Shown: positions 27,540 to 36,297, counted from the stretch's first letter. The stretch is 64,000 nucleotides of DNA from an uncultured Oscillospiraceae bacterium (GCA_947624065.1 CANQIO010000005.1:18210-82209); one strand, 5' to 3'. A program made the numbers and translations. The notes: generated by a model from the letters alone, not told the origin.

Positions 27540-30014
27540 TCAGGCGTCCCGCGGCGGCTGACCGCTGCCGTACATCTCGGTATAGGTGATCATGCCGTAG
27601 CGTCCATTGTGGCTGGACTCGGACACGGTCCTGCCGAAGCGGGTCACATGCTCCCCGCCCCGGACCCGGCCCTGGGCGTCGCTGTCCGCCGGCGTCTCGA
27701 AGTAATACCATCCGCCGAGCCAGGAGCTGGTGGCGTCGAACCGGCCGGTCCCCTCGCTGAAATGGCCCGTGCTGGCGGGCACATAATGGACGCCGGTCAC
27801 CATGACGCCGTTCTCATCCATATAATACCAGATGCCCCGGGCGCTCATGAGCCAAGTGCTCTTGAGCGGCGCGCCGTCACGGTAGTAGTACCACGCCGTG
27901 CCTTCACTCACCCAGCCGCTCTTTTCGCCCGGCTGAGCCTGTACCGGGGGCTGGCCGTAGCCGTATTGCTCGGTATAGGTGACCATGCCATAGCGGCCGT
28001 TGTGGCTGGACTCGGACAGGGTGCGGCCAAACTGGGTGGTATGCCAGCCGCCCCGGACCCGGCCCTGGGCGTCGCTGTCCGCCGGCGTCTCGAAATAATA
28101 CCATCCGCCCGGCCAGACAGTGCCGGTCTCATACGCGCCGATCCTCTCGTTATAGTTGCCTCTGGACGCGGGGACATAGTTGACGCCCGTGACCATCACG
28201 CCGTCGGCGTCCATGTAATACCAGATGCCACGGGCGCTCATCAGCCACGTGCTCCGGACGGGCTGGCCATTGACATAGTAATACCATTTATCGTTCTGCT
28301 TCACCCACTCATTGGTGGTCGTCGGGCTCGGCGGGGTCGTCGGATCGGTCGGGTCCGTCGGCTCGGTCGGGACCTCCGGACCGGTGTAGATCACGAAGGA
28401 GTACCCGCCATTTCGGGCAAAGGTCTGGGCCGTGGAGCCGTCATAGCCGCTGATCACCGTCCCCGCCGGCAGGGTATTGTCCCCGATGACGCAGCTCCGC
28501 CCCAGGACGGTCACCCGGCGCAGGCTCCCCTCCGCCGGAAGCGCGTGGGCGCCGATATTGGTGACGCTGGGCGGCAGCGTCAGCTCCGCCAGGGCGGAGC
28601 AGTCGGAAAAGGCCCACTCTCCCAGGGTGGCGACGCCGTTGGCGATGTACACGCTCGTCAGCCCGGAGCAGGCCCAGAAGGCGTCCCGGCCGATGGTCCG
28701 CACCGATCCAGCCACCCGCAGGGACTTCATGCTGGGGATGTTGCAGAAGGCCAGATCGCCGATGCTCGTCACGGAGTTGGGGATCACGGCCGCGGTCAGG
28801 CCCGTGTTGGCAAAGGCGCTCTCCCCGATGGAGGTGACGGAGCTGGGGATGGTCACGCCCGTCAGGGCGGAGCAGTCGGCGAACGCATACCCGCCGATGG
28901 TCTTCACCGCGCTGGGGATGGTCACGCTGCCGCCGCGGCCCTGGTACTGCACCAGCGTGCCGTTGACGATCAGAAAGTCGCCCTGGCTCTTGGCCCAGGG
29001 GGTGTTGGAGAAGGACTGGATGCCCATCCGCGTATTGCCGCCGGCAAAGGTCACGGAGGCTAGGCTGGTGCAGTCGGCGAACGCCCAGTCCCCCACCTCG
29101 GCAAGACCGGCGGGGATGGTCACGCTCTTCAGCGACACACAGCCCTGGAAAGCGCTGGGCCCCAGCGTCGCCAGCCGGGACGGCAGCTTCACGGACGCGA
29201 GCGACGCGCAGCCGTCAAAGGCGCTGCCGTTGATCCTCGTCACAGAGTCGGGAATGGTCACCGACTGCAGCGCGGAGCAGCCGGCGAACGCCCGCAGACT
29301 CACCAGATCCAGCCCCGTGGAGAGCGTCACGCTCCGCATGCCGGTGCAGAAGGCAAAGGCGTCGTTGCCGAGGCTGGTGACCGTGTTGGGCAGGGCCAGC
29401 GACGCGATGGACGAGCACTGGTAGAAAGCTCGCGCGCCGATGTCGGTCAGCTGGGCCGGCAGCGCCAGCTCCTGCAGGGAGGTGCAGCCCTCGAAGGCGG
29501 CGGCGCCGATGCGAGTGACCGTCCCCGGGATGGAGACGGTGCGCAGGCTCGCGCATTCATAGAAGGCGTTGCGGCCAACAGAGGTGACGCCGCTGCCGAT
29601 GGTCACGCTGGTAACAGAACGGCCGTACCAGGGGGCCCAGGAGCCATTGCCCGCATAGTCGAACATGTCCCCGGTGCCGGTGATGGTCAGTTCGGAGCCC
29701 ACCAGCTGCCAGGTCACATTCGCGCCGCAGGAGCCGTTCGTCACGCTGGCCGGCGGCGTCTCCTCAGGGGAGATCTCCACCGCGGGCTCAGGCAGTTCCT
29801 CGTGCTCCAATTCCCCGGGGAGCGTGTCCTGGGGGTCCGGCTCATCCACAGGCTCGGCGGTATCCGCTTCTTCCGCCTGGATATCCGCGCTCACGGCGGG
29901 CGCGGGCAGGGCTTCTTCCGCCGGTCCCTCCGGCGCGGCCTCCGCATAGGCGGGCAGGCACAGTCCCGCCGCCAGCAGCGCCGCCAGCAGCAGCGAAACG
30001 ATGCGTCTTGTCAT
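27540..30014 (-). CDS. Secreted BspA-type leucine-rich-repeat surface protein with wall-binding-like repeats
   Basis: An 824-residue protein. Residues 1-25 are a signal peptide (cleavage near AYA-EA), followed by an acidic Pro/Glu linker (to about 100). About 110-530 is an array of LRR_5/BspA repeats with the pattern SVTIP..VTSIG..AF..CS.L. A Pro/Thr linker follows, then two 131-residue modules rich in WYYY/WYYF that resemble choline-binding or glucan-binding repeats. Such proteins bind host matrix or wall polymers. The start follows AAAGGAGG, 22 nt after ispA, so it is probably cotranscribed with ispA. It sits where dxs usually follows ispA directly. Confidence 0.88.
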   Translation of the reverse strand: MTRRIVSLLLAALLAAGLCLPAYAEAAPEGPAEEALPAPAVSADIQAEEADTAEPVDEPDPQDTLPGELEHEELPEPAVEISPEETPPASVTNGSCGANVTWQLVGSELTITGTGDMFDYAGNGSWAPWYGRSVTSVTIGSGVTSVGRNAFYECASLRTVSIPGTVTRIGAAAFEGCTSLQELALPAQLTDIGARAFYQCSSIASLALPNTVTSLGNDAFAFCTGMRSVTLSTGLDLVSLRAFAGCSALQSVTIPDSVTRINGSAFDGCASLASVKLPSRLATLGPSAFQGCVSLKSVTIPAGLAEVGDWAFADCTSLASVTFAGGNTRMGIQSFSNTPWAKSQGDFLIVNGTLVQYQGRGGSVTIPSAVKTIGGYAFADCSALTGVTIPSSVTSIGESAFANTGLTAAVIPNSVTSIGDLAFCNIPSMKSLRVAGSVRTIGRDAFWACSGLTSVYIANGVATLGEWAFSDCSALAELTLPPSVTNIGAHALPAEGSLRRVTVLGRSCVIGDNTLPAGTVISGYDGSTAQTFARNGGYSFVIYTGPEVPTEPTDPTDPTTPPSPTTTNEWVKQNDKWYYYVNGQPVRSTWLMSARGIWYYMDADGVMVTGVNYVPASRGNYNERIGAYETGTVWPGGWYYFETPADSDAQGRVRGGWHTTQFGRTLSESSHNGRYGMVTYTEQYGYGQPPVQAQPGEKSGWVSEGTAWYYYRDGAPLKSTWLMSARGIWYYMDENGVMVTGVHYVPASTGHFSEGTGRFDATSSWLGGWYYFETPADSDAQGRVRGGEHVTRFGRTVSESSHNGRYGMITYTEMYGSGQPPRDA
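27548..28305 (-). repeat. Duplicated 131-residue C-terminal module (393-bp period)
   Basis: The string gtggctgg recurs at 27609 and 28002 in the same context, a 393-bp offset. Both copies encode STWLMSARGIWYYM, GGWYYFETPADSDAQGRV and SESSHNGRYGM. High DNA identity between copies points to a recent in-frame duplication. Confidence 0.8.
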
Positions 30015-30036
30015 GGGTCCTCCTTTCCCGGTCTGC

Positions 30037-30849
30037 TCACGCCGTGCGTCCGGCCAGCTTCTCGGTCATCTCCCGCAGAAACTCCGTATCGTCAAAGGCG
30101 TCCAGCAGCCGATAGGCGTCGTGGGTATATTCCTCCGTCATCTGCTGGCACTTCTCCGCCCCCAGCAGGGCACAGAAGCCGTCCCCGTCCAGCACGTCGT
30201 CCCGGCACTGGAACGCCATGCCCAGCGCCGCGCCGAAATCCCGGGCGGCCGACACGGTCTGTTCGTCGGCGCCGGCCGCCGCCGCTCCCATGGCGCAGGC
30301 CGCGGCGATGAGCGCGGCGGTCTTGCACACGTCGGTAGCCGTCAATTCCTCCGCGGAGGCAGGTCCCTCCTGCAGGTCCATGAATTGGCCCCCGCAGATG
30401 CCGCCGGTCCCGGCGGCGGCGCTGAGGATGCGGCAGCAGCGGAACCGGTCCGCCTCCTCCACCGGCGCGTCGCAGATGGCCGCGAAGGCCTCCGCCTGCA
30501 GGCAGTCCCCCGCCAGCACGGCGGTCGCCTCGCCGAACTTCACATGATTGGACGGCTGGCCCCGGCGCTCATCGTCATCGTCCATGCAGGGCAGATCGTC
30601 ATGGATCAGGCTGTAGGTGTGCAGCAGCTCCACCGCGCAGGCGATGGGCAGCGCGTCCTCCGGCTCCAGCCCGCAGATGCGGGCGAACTCCATGCACAGC
30701 ACGGGCCGCACCCGTTTGCCGCCGGCGCCCAGGGTATAGGCCATCGCCTGGCGCAGCCCGTCCGCCCCGTCCCCGGCGGGGACAAACCGTCCCGCCAGCC
30801 ACAGGTCCGCCATCGTCTTATAGCGCTCATATCTCTCCATCGTGTTCAT
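30037..30849 (-). CDS. ispA: Polyprenyl (farnesyl) diphosphate synthase
   Basis: A 271-residue all-helical prenyltransferase that extends C5 units to farnesyl diphosphate. The first aspartate-rich motif is DDLPCMDDDDERRG and the second is QCRDDVLD. YTLGAGGKRVRP is the substrate-binding start. The ATG at MNTMERYERY follows GAGGAG; MERY three codons on is an alternative. It is 13 nt downstream of xseB. Confidence 0.94.
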   Translation of the reverse strand: MNTMERYERYKTMADLWLAGRFVPAGDGADGLRQAMAYTLGAGGKRVRPVLCMEFARICGLEPEDALPIACAVELLHTYSLIHDDLPCMDDDDERRGQPSNHVKFGEATAVLAGDCLQAEAFAAICDAPVEEADRFRCCRILSAAAGTGGICGGQFMDLQEGPASAEELTATDVCKTAALIAAACAMGAAAAGADEQTVSAARDFGAALGMAFQCRDDVLDGDGFCALLGAEKCQQMTEEYTHDAYRLLDAFDDTEFLREMTEKLAGRTA

Positions 30850-30862
30850 CGGCTCTCTCCTC

Positions 30863-31087
30863 TCATTCAAAGGGCAGCTCTTCCGGCTCGCCGTCAGGTC
30901 CCTTGCGCAGCTGGACCACCTTCTGCTCCGCCTGGGTCAGCTGCTTCTCGCAGGAGCGGATCAGCCCCGTGCCCTCTTCAAACAGGCCCAGGCTCTCCGC
31001 CAGCGGCGCGTCCCCCCGCTCCAGCAGCTGGACGATCTGCTCCAGCCGCTCCAGCGACTGCTCAAAGCTCGGTTCTTTCTTCGCCAT
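30863..31087 (-). CDS. xseB: Exodeoxyribonuclease VII small subunit
   Basis: A 74-residue protein of normal XseB size: SFEQSLERLEQIVQLLERGDAPLAESL is the diagnostic helix-turn-helix (core LERLEQIVQLLE, then GLFEEGTGLI). It binds XseA to make the single-strand exonuclease. The start follows GGAGG. It overlaps the 3' end of xseA by 26 bp. Confidence 0.94.
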   Translation of the reverse strand: MAKKEPSFEQSLERLEQIVQLLERGDAPLAESLGLFEEGTGLIRSCEKQLTQAEQKVVQLRKGPDGEPEELPFE

Positions 31088-32282
31088 GATGTACCTCCTC
31101 CACGATACAGCCCAATCGTCCCTCTCCCAGGCGCACGCCGATCCGGTCGCCGGGAGAGGCGTCCTCCGCCCGGCGCAGCGGCGCGCCCGCCTTTTCCGCG
31201 ATGGCATAGCCTCTGCCCAATACCTTCAAAGGACTCAGCGCGTCCAGCTTAGCCGCCAGGGTCGCATAGGCCCGCCGTTTTTCGCCCACGACCCGCTCTC
31301 CCGCCGCCGCGAGCCTCGAGCGGGAATAGTCCAGCGCCATGGCCTTGGTCCCCAGGTAGACCTCCGGGTCCGTCAGCACCGGGCGCTTTCCCAGCTGCTC
31401 CAGCTTCCGCCGCAGCGTGTCCAGCCGCCCGCTCAGGGCCTGTCCCAGCCGGGCGTCCTGCTGCCGCAGCCAGGCCAGCAGCTCGTCCACCTCCGGCCCG
31501 GCGATCTCCGCGGCGTTGGAGGGCGTGGCCGCCCGCCGGTCCGCCACATAGTCGGCGATGGTCACATCCGGCTCATGGCCCACGGCGGAGATGACCGGGA
31601 TCTCGGAATCATAGATGGCCCGGGCCACCCGCTCGTCGTTAAAGGCCCACAGGTCCTCCATGGACCCGCCGCCCCGGCCGGTGATGATCAGGTCCGCCAC
31701 CTGATACCGGTTGGCGTAGCGGATCGCGCCCACGATCTCCGGCGGCGCCTCCGTGCCCTGAACGCGCACCGGCAGCACCAGGATCTTCGCCAGGGGCCAG
31801 CGCCGTCCCAGCACCCGGATCACGTCGTGCACCGCCGCGCCGGCGCCGCTGGTGATCACCGCCACCCGGCCCGGATAGGGCGGCAGCGGCTTTTTGTGGG
31901 CCGGATCGAAAAGGCCCTCCGCCGCCAGCTTCGCCTTCAGCTGCTCGAAGGCCACCTGCAGATCTCCGATGCCGTCGGGGACCATGCCCGTCACATAGAC
32001 CTGGTAGGCCCCGTCCCGGGGAAACACGCTGACCCGGCCCGTCACCGTCACGCCCATGCCGCTCTCCGGCCGGAACCGGAGCCGCTCGGCGCTGGAGCGG
32101 AACATCACGCACCGCACGCTGCTCTCCGCGTCCTTCAGGGTGAAGTAGTGATGGCCGGACGGGTAGATCTTATAGTTGGACAGCTCTCCCTTCACCGCCA
32201 CCCGGGCCAGCATCGGGTCCGCCTCCAGCAGGGCCTTGACCCGGCTGTTCAGGGCCGTGACGGTGAAAACGGTCTCATTCAT
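31062..32282 (-). CDS. xseA: Exodeoxyribonuclease VII large subunit
   Basis: A 406-residue nuclease subunit with an N-terminal OB-fold (about 1-100: FTVTALNSRVKALLEADP) and a catalytic domain with ITSGAGAAVHDV, RGGGSMEDLWAFNDE and SAVGHEPDVTIADYVADRRAATPSNAAE-type sequence (core GHEPDVT). The ATG overlaps the nusB stop. Upstream in-frame sequence is readthrough over nusB and was not used. Confidence 0.95.
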   Translation of the reverse strand: MNETVFTVTALNSRVKALLEADPMLARVAVKGELSNYKIYPSGHHYFTLKDAESSVRCVMFRSSAERLRFRPESGMGVTVTGRVSVFPRDGAYQVYVTGMVPDGIGDLQVAFEQLKAKLAAEGLFDPAHKKPLPPYPGRVAVITSGAGAAVHDVIRVLGRRWPLAKILVLPVRVQGTEAPPEIVGAIRYANRYQVADLIITGRGGGSMEDLWAFNDERVARAIYDSEIPVISAVGHEPDVTIADYVADRRAATPSNAAEIAGPEVDELLAWLRQQDARLGQALSGRLDTLRRKLEQLGKRPVLTDPEVYLGTKAMALDYSRSRLAAAGERVVGEKRRAYATLAAKLDALSPLKVLGRGYAIAEKAGAPLRRAEDASPGDRIGVRLGEGRLGCIVEEVHHGEERTEL

Positions 32283-32784
32283 CCTTATCCTCCGGGGACG
32301 CGTCCAACGCGCTCTCCTGCGGGGCAGGCGCGTCGGCGTGGGACACTTCGCCCCGATAGAACCCGCCCAGGACCCCGTTGATGAAGGCCACCACCTCGGC
32401 GTCCTCATAGCCCTTGGCCAGCTCCACCGCCTCGTCCATGGACGCCGCGTCCGGCACCTCGGGCATGTACAGGATCTCATACATGGCCTGGCGCAGGATG
32501 GCCGCGGCGCTGCGGCTGATGCGCTCGGTGCGCCAGCCCCTTGCGTACCGGCCGATGAGCCCGTCCAGCTCCTCCCGCCGCTCCGCCACGCCGGCGACGC
32601 TGCGCCGGATGAAATCCAGGTCCTTTTTGGACGGTCTCTCGCTGTACAGCTCGTCCTCTGCGGCCAGGGATGCGTAGTGCTCGGGCTCAAAAAAAGCCTC
32701 CACCGCCGCCGTCGGGTCCTCCCCGGCGCCGGTCGCGGCGAAGCCCAGCTGGATGGCGATCTCTCTCGCTGCTGATCTGGTCAT
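32275..32784 (-). CDS. nusB: Transcription antitermination factor NusB
   Basis: A 169-residue helical RNA-binding protein. SAAREIAIQLGFA is the N-terminal RNA-binding helix, and RISRSAAAILRQAMYEILYMPEVPDAASMDEAVELAKGY carries the conserved core (ILRQAMYEIL, EAVELAKGY). A C-terminal acidic extension of about 20 residues is longer than usual. The start follows GGAGGG. It overlaps xseA. No folD separates them, unlike B. subtilis. Confidence 0.93.
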   Translation of the reverse strand: MTRSAAREIAIQLGFAATGAGEDPTAAVEAFFEPEHYASLAAEDELYSERPSKKDLDFIRRSVAGVAERREELDGLIGRYARGWRTERISRSAAAILRQAMYEILYMPEVPDAASMDEAVELAKGYEDAEVVAFINGVLGGFYRGEVSHADAPAPQESALDASPEDKDE

Positions 32785-32802
32785 AGTCCCTCCGAATCGC
32801 AA

Positions 32803-32835
32803 AAATACAACAAGGAGCCCCTCAACCGGGGCTCC
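32803..32835 (-). terminator. Hairpin between asp23 and nusB
   Basis: Stem ggagcccc / cggggctcc; on the minus strand the tail is TTGTTGTATTTTT. Probably a partial terminator. Confidence 0.6.
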
Positions 32836-32853
32836 CTATCGATCACAAGGCGT

Positions 32854-33213
32854 TCACTTGTCAAAGGAAATACCCGTCACGTGGACGTTCACCACCGCGC
32901 TCATGCCGGTGATGGACTCCACCTCGCTGCACACCGCGTCCTGCACCCGCACGGCGATGTCGGTGACGCTTCCGGGCGCGCGGACATTGATGAGCACGTC
33001 GATGGTGATCCGCTCGTCGATGAAGCGGATCTTCAGGCCCTTTCCGGGATTTTTCCGTCCGAAAAGCTCCGTCAGCTCCGGTGTGTTGGGGCTGCCCAGG
33101 CCGGCGACGCCCTCCACCTCGTTGATCGCAGCGGCCACCATCACAGCCACTACGTCCTCGGAGATGTTGACAGTGCCCTTCTCTTCCTGCTTGGTGATAT
33201 AGTTCTCTGCCAT
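32854..33213 (-). CDS. Asp23/Gls24-family envelope stress response protein
   Basis: A 119-residue protein with the Asp23 pattern: GTVNISEDVVAVMVAAAINEVEGVAGL (core ISEDVV and EVEGVAG), then a beta-rich IDVLINVRAPGSVTDIAVRVQ segment. Relatives include YqhY, which lies at the same position (before nusB) in B. subtilis and is linked to acetyl-CoA carboxylase control. Here no accBC is adjacent. A promoter candidate precedes it. Confidence 0.9.
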   Translation of the reverse strand: MAENYITKQEEKGTVNISEDVVAVMVAAAINEVEGVAGLGSPNTPELTELFGRKNPGKGLKIRFIDERITIDVLINVRAPGSVTDIAVRVQDAVCSEVESITGMSAVVNVHVTGISFDK

Positions 33214-33255
33214 GGGCTGCTACCTCCAAACGTCCTTCGGCACATTCTTTGGGCC

Positions 33256-33284
33256 ATTATAACACACCGATCGCAAAAAAGGAA
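33256..33284 (-). promoter_or_regulatory. Candidate vegetative promoter of asp23-nusB-xseAB-ispA
   Basis: Minus strand TTCCTT, 17-nt spacer, perfect TATAAT. It would let the housekeeping genes be expressed apart from the mother-cell-specific spoIIIA operon. The -35 is weak. Confidence 0.5.
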
Positions 33285-33303
33285 GAGGCAGTTTACAGCC
33301 AGA

Positions 33304-33864
33304 TCATTCCGTGACCTCGATGATGTGCAGCGCCTGGGCGGTATAGTCGGTGTTGGCCACCACCGCCTCGGTGATCTGGGCCACCTGGGTATCCGTGAGG
33401 CCCTCCACCGGCGCGGGCACCGCCACGGTGACGCCGTCCCCGGAGACGAACACCACGCAGTCGGTGAAGTTCTTGGCCAGCAGCTGGTTCTCCAGCAGGC
33501 TCTCCTGCAGGTTCCAGGACGCCATGGCATTGATCTGCCTCATGGACTCGTCGATCACCTCCTGGGACGTATCCTGGCCGGCGCACGCCTGCTCCAGCAG
33601 CTCCAGCGCCTCGTCCCGGGAGGTCTGCCGGGTGAGCCTGGCCTCGTCGAAATAGGCCGTGACCGCCACGCTGGCGTCATCCTTCTCGGCGGACGCCGCC
33701 GTATACTGCTCCTGGGCCGCCCGCATGGCCGCGTCCTCCGCGGCCACCATGGCGGCGTCCGCCGCGCCCCAGCGGCTGTTGTAGCTCCAGTTGAGATACA
33801 CCGCCGCGCCCACGAACACCAGCACGGCCACGATGACCAGATTCCGTTTCAGATTCCTTTTCAA
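33304..33864 (-). CDS. spoIIIAH: Stage III sporulation protein AH
   Basis: A 186-residue mother-cell membrane protein. A short basic N-terminus (MKRNLKRNL) and one transmembrane helix precede WSYNSRWG, an alanine-rich helix and a C-terminal YscJ/FliF-like ring-building domain (about 95-180). It forms the outer-forespore half of the feeding channel with SpoIIQ. Its ATG overlaps spoIIIAG (ATGA). Last gene of the spoIIIA operon. Confidence 0.93.
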   Translation of the reverse strand: MKRNLKRNLVIVAVLVFVGAAVYLNWSYNSRWGAADAAMVAAEDAAMRAAQEQYTAASAEKDDASVAVTAYFDEARLTRQTSRDEALELLEQACAGQDTSQEVIDESMRQINAMASWNLQESLLENQLLAKNFTDCVVFVSGDGVTVAVPAPVEGLTDTQVAQITEAVVANTDYTAQALHIIEVTE

Positions 33865-34205
33865 TGTCCATCCCTCCAGCTTTCATTCATTTTGAAGATC
33901 ACGATCTTATCCGCGCCCAGCCCCGTGTAGCTGCGCACCGCGCTGGTGATGTCCAGACGCGCCGAGGCGCTGTCCGCGCCCTGGCACACCACCGCCGCGC
34001 CTTTCTCCGAGAGCAGTACCTCCGCGCGCCCCACTCCCTCCATCTGTGTGAGCAGGGCGCTCAATCTCGCCTCCTCCGTGTCTCCGTCCGCGGCGTTCTT
34101 CCCGCCGGAGGGCCACAGCAGCAGCGCCAGCCCCACGGCGGCCACGATCAGCGCGTACCGGAACCGGCCCAGCCTCTCCAGCATGCCCTTTGCGCCGTCA
34201 GTCAT
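33861..34205 (-). CDS. spoIIIAG: Stage III sporulation protein AG
   Basis: A 114-residue protein with one transmembrane helix (about 17-33) and a C-terminal ring-building domain: LSALLTQMEGVGRAEVLLSEKG and VRSYTGLGADKIVIFKM. It is shorter than the B. subtilis homologue (229 aa), lacking most of the beta-triangle insertion. It overlaps spoIIIAF and spoIIIAH. Confidence 0.9.
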   Translation of the reverse strand: MTDGAKGMLERLGRFRYALIVAAVGLALLLWPSGGKNAADGDTEEARLSALLTQMEGVGRAEVLLSEKGAAVVCQGADSASARLDITSAVRSYTGLGADKIVIFKMNESWRDGH

Positions 34206-34659
34206 GGTCCCTCCAGCTCTGGCGGGACGGGGGGATGCCCAGCTCCCCCTCCATCACCGCCGCCAGCGCGCCGTCATAGGCGCCGTCCACCTGGGCGGAC
34301 CAGGGATACCAGACCAGCTGCTCCTCGTCCCACCGGGCCGTCACCGTCACGCCCGCCGTGTCCGGACCCGCTTTGCCCAATATATATGCTTGGCAGCGCT
34401 CCTCTATGTATGTCCTATCCAGCATTTTCGCCTCCTCCTCCGCGTCGGACACCACCGTCCTGGCTCGCTGCTCATAGCCGGCGATGCCCGCCGCCAGCTC
34501 CCCCAGATCCAGCTCCGTCACCGGCGACGCCACCGCCAGCGCGCACACCAGCGCGCAGGCCAGCCCCGTCACCTGCCGCACCCGCCCCTTGGGCGTCAGC
34601 GCCATGGCCATGGCCGACAGCACCGACGCCGCCGCGATGGCGGCGATCCACTGCCTCAC
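34198..34659 (-). CDS. spoIIIAF: Stage III sporulation protein AF
   Basis: A 153-residue protein with two N-terminal hydrophobic helices (about 4-22 and 34-50), then a soluble ring-building domain with YIEERCQAYILGKAG. The start is a GTG 7 nt after GGAGGTGA, overlapping the spoIIIAE stop in a GTGA junction. Frame-open sequence further upstream overlaps spoIIIAE and is not coding. Confidence 0.85.
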   Translation of the reverse strand: MRQWIAAIAAASVLSAMAMALTPKGRVRQVTGLACALVCALAVASPVTELDLGELAAGIAGYEQRARTVVSDAEEEAKMLDRTYIEERCQAYILGKAGPDTAGVTVTARWDEEQLVWYPWSAQVDGAYDGALAAVMEGELGIPPSRQSWRDHD

Positions 34660-35720
34660 GGGCTCATCACCTCCGCTCCCAGCACCACCGAGATAAACAG
34701 CATCGCCCCCGCGCTGCCCACCAGCCCCAGGGCCATGCCGTAGGCCGTGCCGATGGCCCCCACCAGGGCCGCCAGCCGTCCCTCGGCGAAGGGCTCCGCC
34801 ACGCAGGCCGCGGCCTTGTACAGCACATAGTGCAGGCCCAGGCCCAGCGCCGGGCCCACGCACACGCACACCACCGCCGCCAGGCCGAACGCCCCCACCG
34901 CCCCCCGCAGCAGGGCCGCCCCGGCCAGATAGGTGTCCGCCGCGTCCGCCAGGATGGAGCCCACCACCGGCAGCGCCGCCGCGATGGCCGTCTTGGCCAG
35001 GCTCCCGGCCGCCTTGTCCGCCGTGCCCGCCACCACGCCGGTCACCGTCAGGGCCAGGGTGAACACCGTGGTGAGCCCGGCCAGCAGCGTGGAGCACACC
35101 CAGCCGGTCAGCTTCACCGGTCCCCCCAGCGCCCCGGAGGGCAAGGCCGCGTTGGCGGCGCTGGCCGCGGCATAGGCGTAGATCAGCGGCAGCACCACGT
35201 CCATCCCCACCGTCATGAGCACGTCCATGAACAGCGCCGACGCGGCGTATTTGACGGCCGCCGAGGCCCCGTGCCCCCCCGCCGCCGAGGCGCCGGCGAT
35301 GGTGGGCAGCAGCGCCCGGGAGAAGTCCGACAGCTCCGCCAGCGCCTGGCGCGTCTGGCCCAGGAAGGAGCGCATGTCCCCCGCGCAGACCGCCATGATG
35401 GCCATCGCGCCGCCCAGCAGCACATATTCCGGGGCCTTCCCCCCTTCGCTGAGCGCGGCCGCCAGCGAGCACAGCAGCGTCACCGCCAATGCCACGCACG
35501 CGCTCCGGGCCGCCGCCTTCAGCTGGCCGGACAGGGCCTCGACCGCCCAGGACCATATCCGCCGCCACAGCCCGCCGCCCGCCGCCTCATAGACGCTCAC
35601 ATCCCCCATGATGGCCCGGGCAGACTCCGGCAGGGCCTGCTCCACCTCTTCCGCCTGGGCGGCATAGGCCGGCACAGGCAGCAGCAGCGCGCATATCAAA
35701 AGAAACAGCACCGTTCTCAT
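34656..35720 (-). CDS. spoIIIAE: Stage III sporulation protein AE
   Basis: A 354-residue polytopic membrane protein with a cleavable-looking N-terminal segment (ending PAYAAQ), a glycine-rich stretch and about six to seven hydrophobic helices. LPTIAGASAAGGHG and GSILADAADTYLAGAALLRGAVG (core LPVVGSILADA) are characteristic. It belongs to the channel/secretion-like SpoIIIA complex. The ATG overlaps the spoIIIAD stop. Confidence 0.92.
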   Translation of the reverse strand: MRTVLFLLICALLLPVPAYAAQAEEVEQALPESARAIMGDVSVYEAAGGGLWRRIWSWAVEALSGQLKAAARSACVALAVTLLCSLAAALSEGGKAPEYVLLGGAMAIMAVCAGDMRSFLGQTRQALAELSDFSRALLPTIAGASAAGGHGASAAVKYAASALFMDVLMTVGMDVVLPLIYAYAAASAANAALPSGALGGPVKLTGWVCSTLLAGLTTVFTLALTVTGVVAGTADKAAGSLAKTAIAAALPVVGSILADAADTYLAGAALLRGAVGAFGLAAVVCVCVGPALGLGLHYVLYKAAACVAEPFAEGRLAALVGAIGTAYGMALGLVGSAGAMLFISVVLGAEVMSP

Positions 35721-36103
35721 GTCAGCTCCGAGATCATCTGCAGCAGCGCCCGGATCAGGGGCAGCGCCGCCCCCATGGCGCAGGCTGCGCCGGTCAGCTC
35801 CACCGCCGAGGCCACGGCGCTCTGCCCCGCGTCCTTGCACAGGTCCGCCCCCAGCCGCGTGACGATGCCGATGCCCACGCATTTGAGCACGGGCGTCACC
35901 ACCGCGGGGCTCAGCCCCGTCTGCTCTCTGGCCAGATCCACTGTCTGGCGCAGCTGGCCCATCAGCTCCGCCGCCATGGCCGCCGCCGCCACGCATACCG
36001 CCGCCGTCACGGCCAGGCCCATCTCCGGCACATTGCGCTTTAAGAGCAGCGCCGCCACCGCCCCGGTCAGGCCCAGGGCCACCGCCTTCATCAGCACGCT
36101 CAT
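35717..36103 (-). CDS. spoIIIAD: Stage III sporulation protein AD
   Basis: A 128-residue protein with three to four hydrophobic helices and the pattern VLKCVGIGIVTRLGADLCKDAGQSAVASAVELTGA (core GIGIVTRLGADLCKDAG). Start MSVLMKAVALG overlaps the spoIIIAC stop (ATGA-type). Length matches the family (about 130). Confidence 0.92.
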   Translation of the reverse strand: MSVLMKAVALGLTGAVAALLLKRNVPEMGLAVTAAVCVAAAAMAAELMGQLRQTVDLAREQTGLSPAVVTPVLKCVGIGIVTRLGADLCKDAGQSAVASAVELTGAACAMGAALPLIRALLQMISELT

Positions 36104-36297
36104 CCCAGCTCGAACAGCCGGCGGATCAGCTCGAACAGCTCCGCGATCCGCTGCACCAGGATCACCAGCACCACCACCAGCCCCGCGATCGTGGTCATCA
36201 GCGCCTGCTCGTCCCGGCCGGAACGGCTCAAAAGCAAGTTCAGCACCGCCACCAGGATGCCCACCGCCGCGATTTTGAAGATCAGATCTACATCCAT
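36100..36297 (-). CDS. spoIIIAC: Stage III sporulation protein AC
   Basis: A 65-residue membrane protein with two helices: MDVDLIFKIAAVGILVAVLN and a second from about 36 to 52. The start MDVDLIFK matches homologues; an ATG three codons upstream sits directly on the AAGG and is less likely. It overlaps spoIIIAD. Confidence 0.88.
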   Translation of the reverse strand: MDVDLIFKIAAVGILVAVLNLLLSRSGRDEQALMTTIAGLVVVLVILVQRIAELFELIRRLFELG

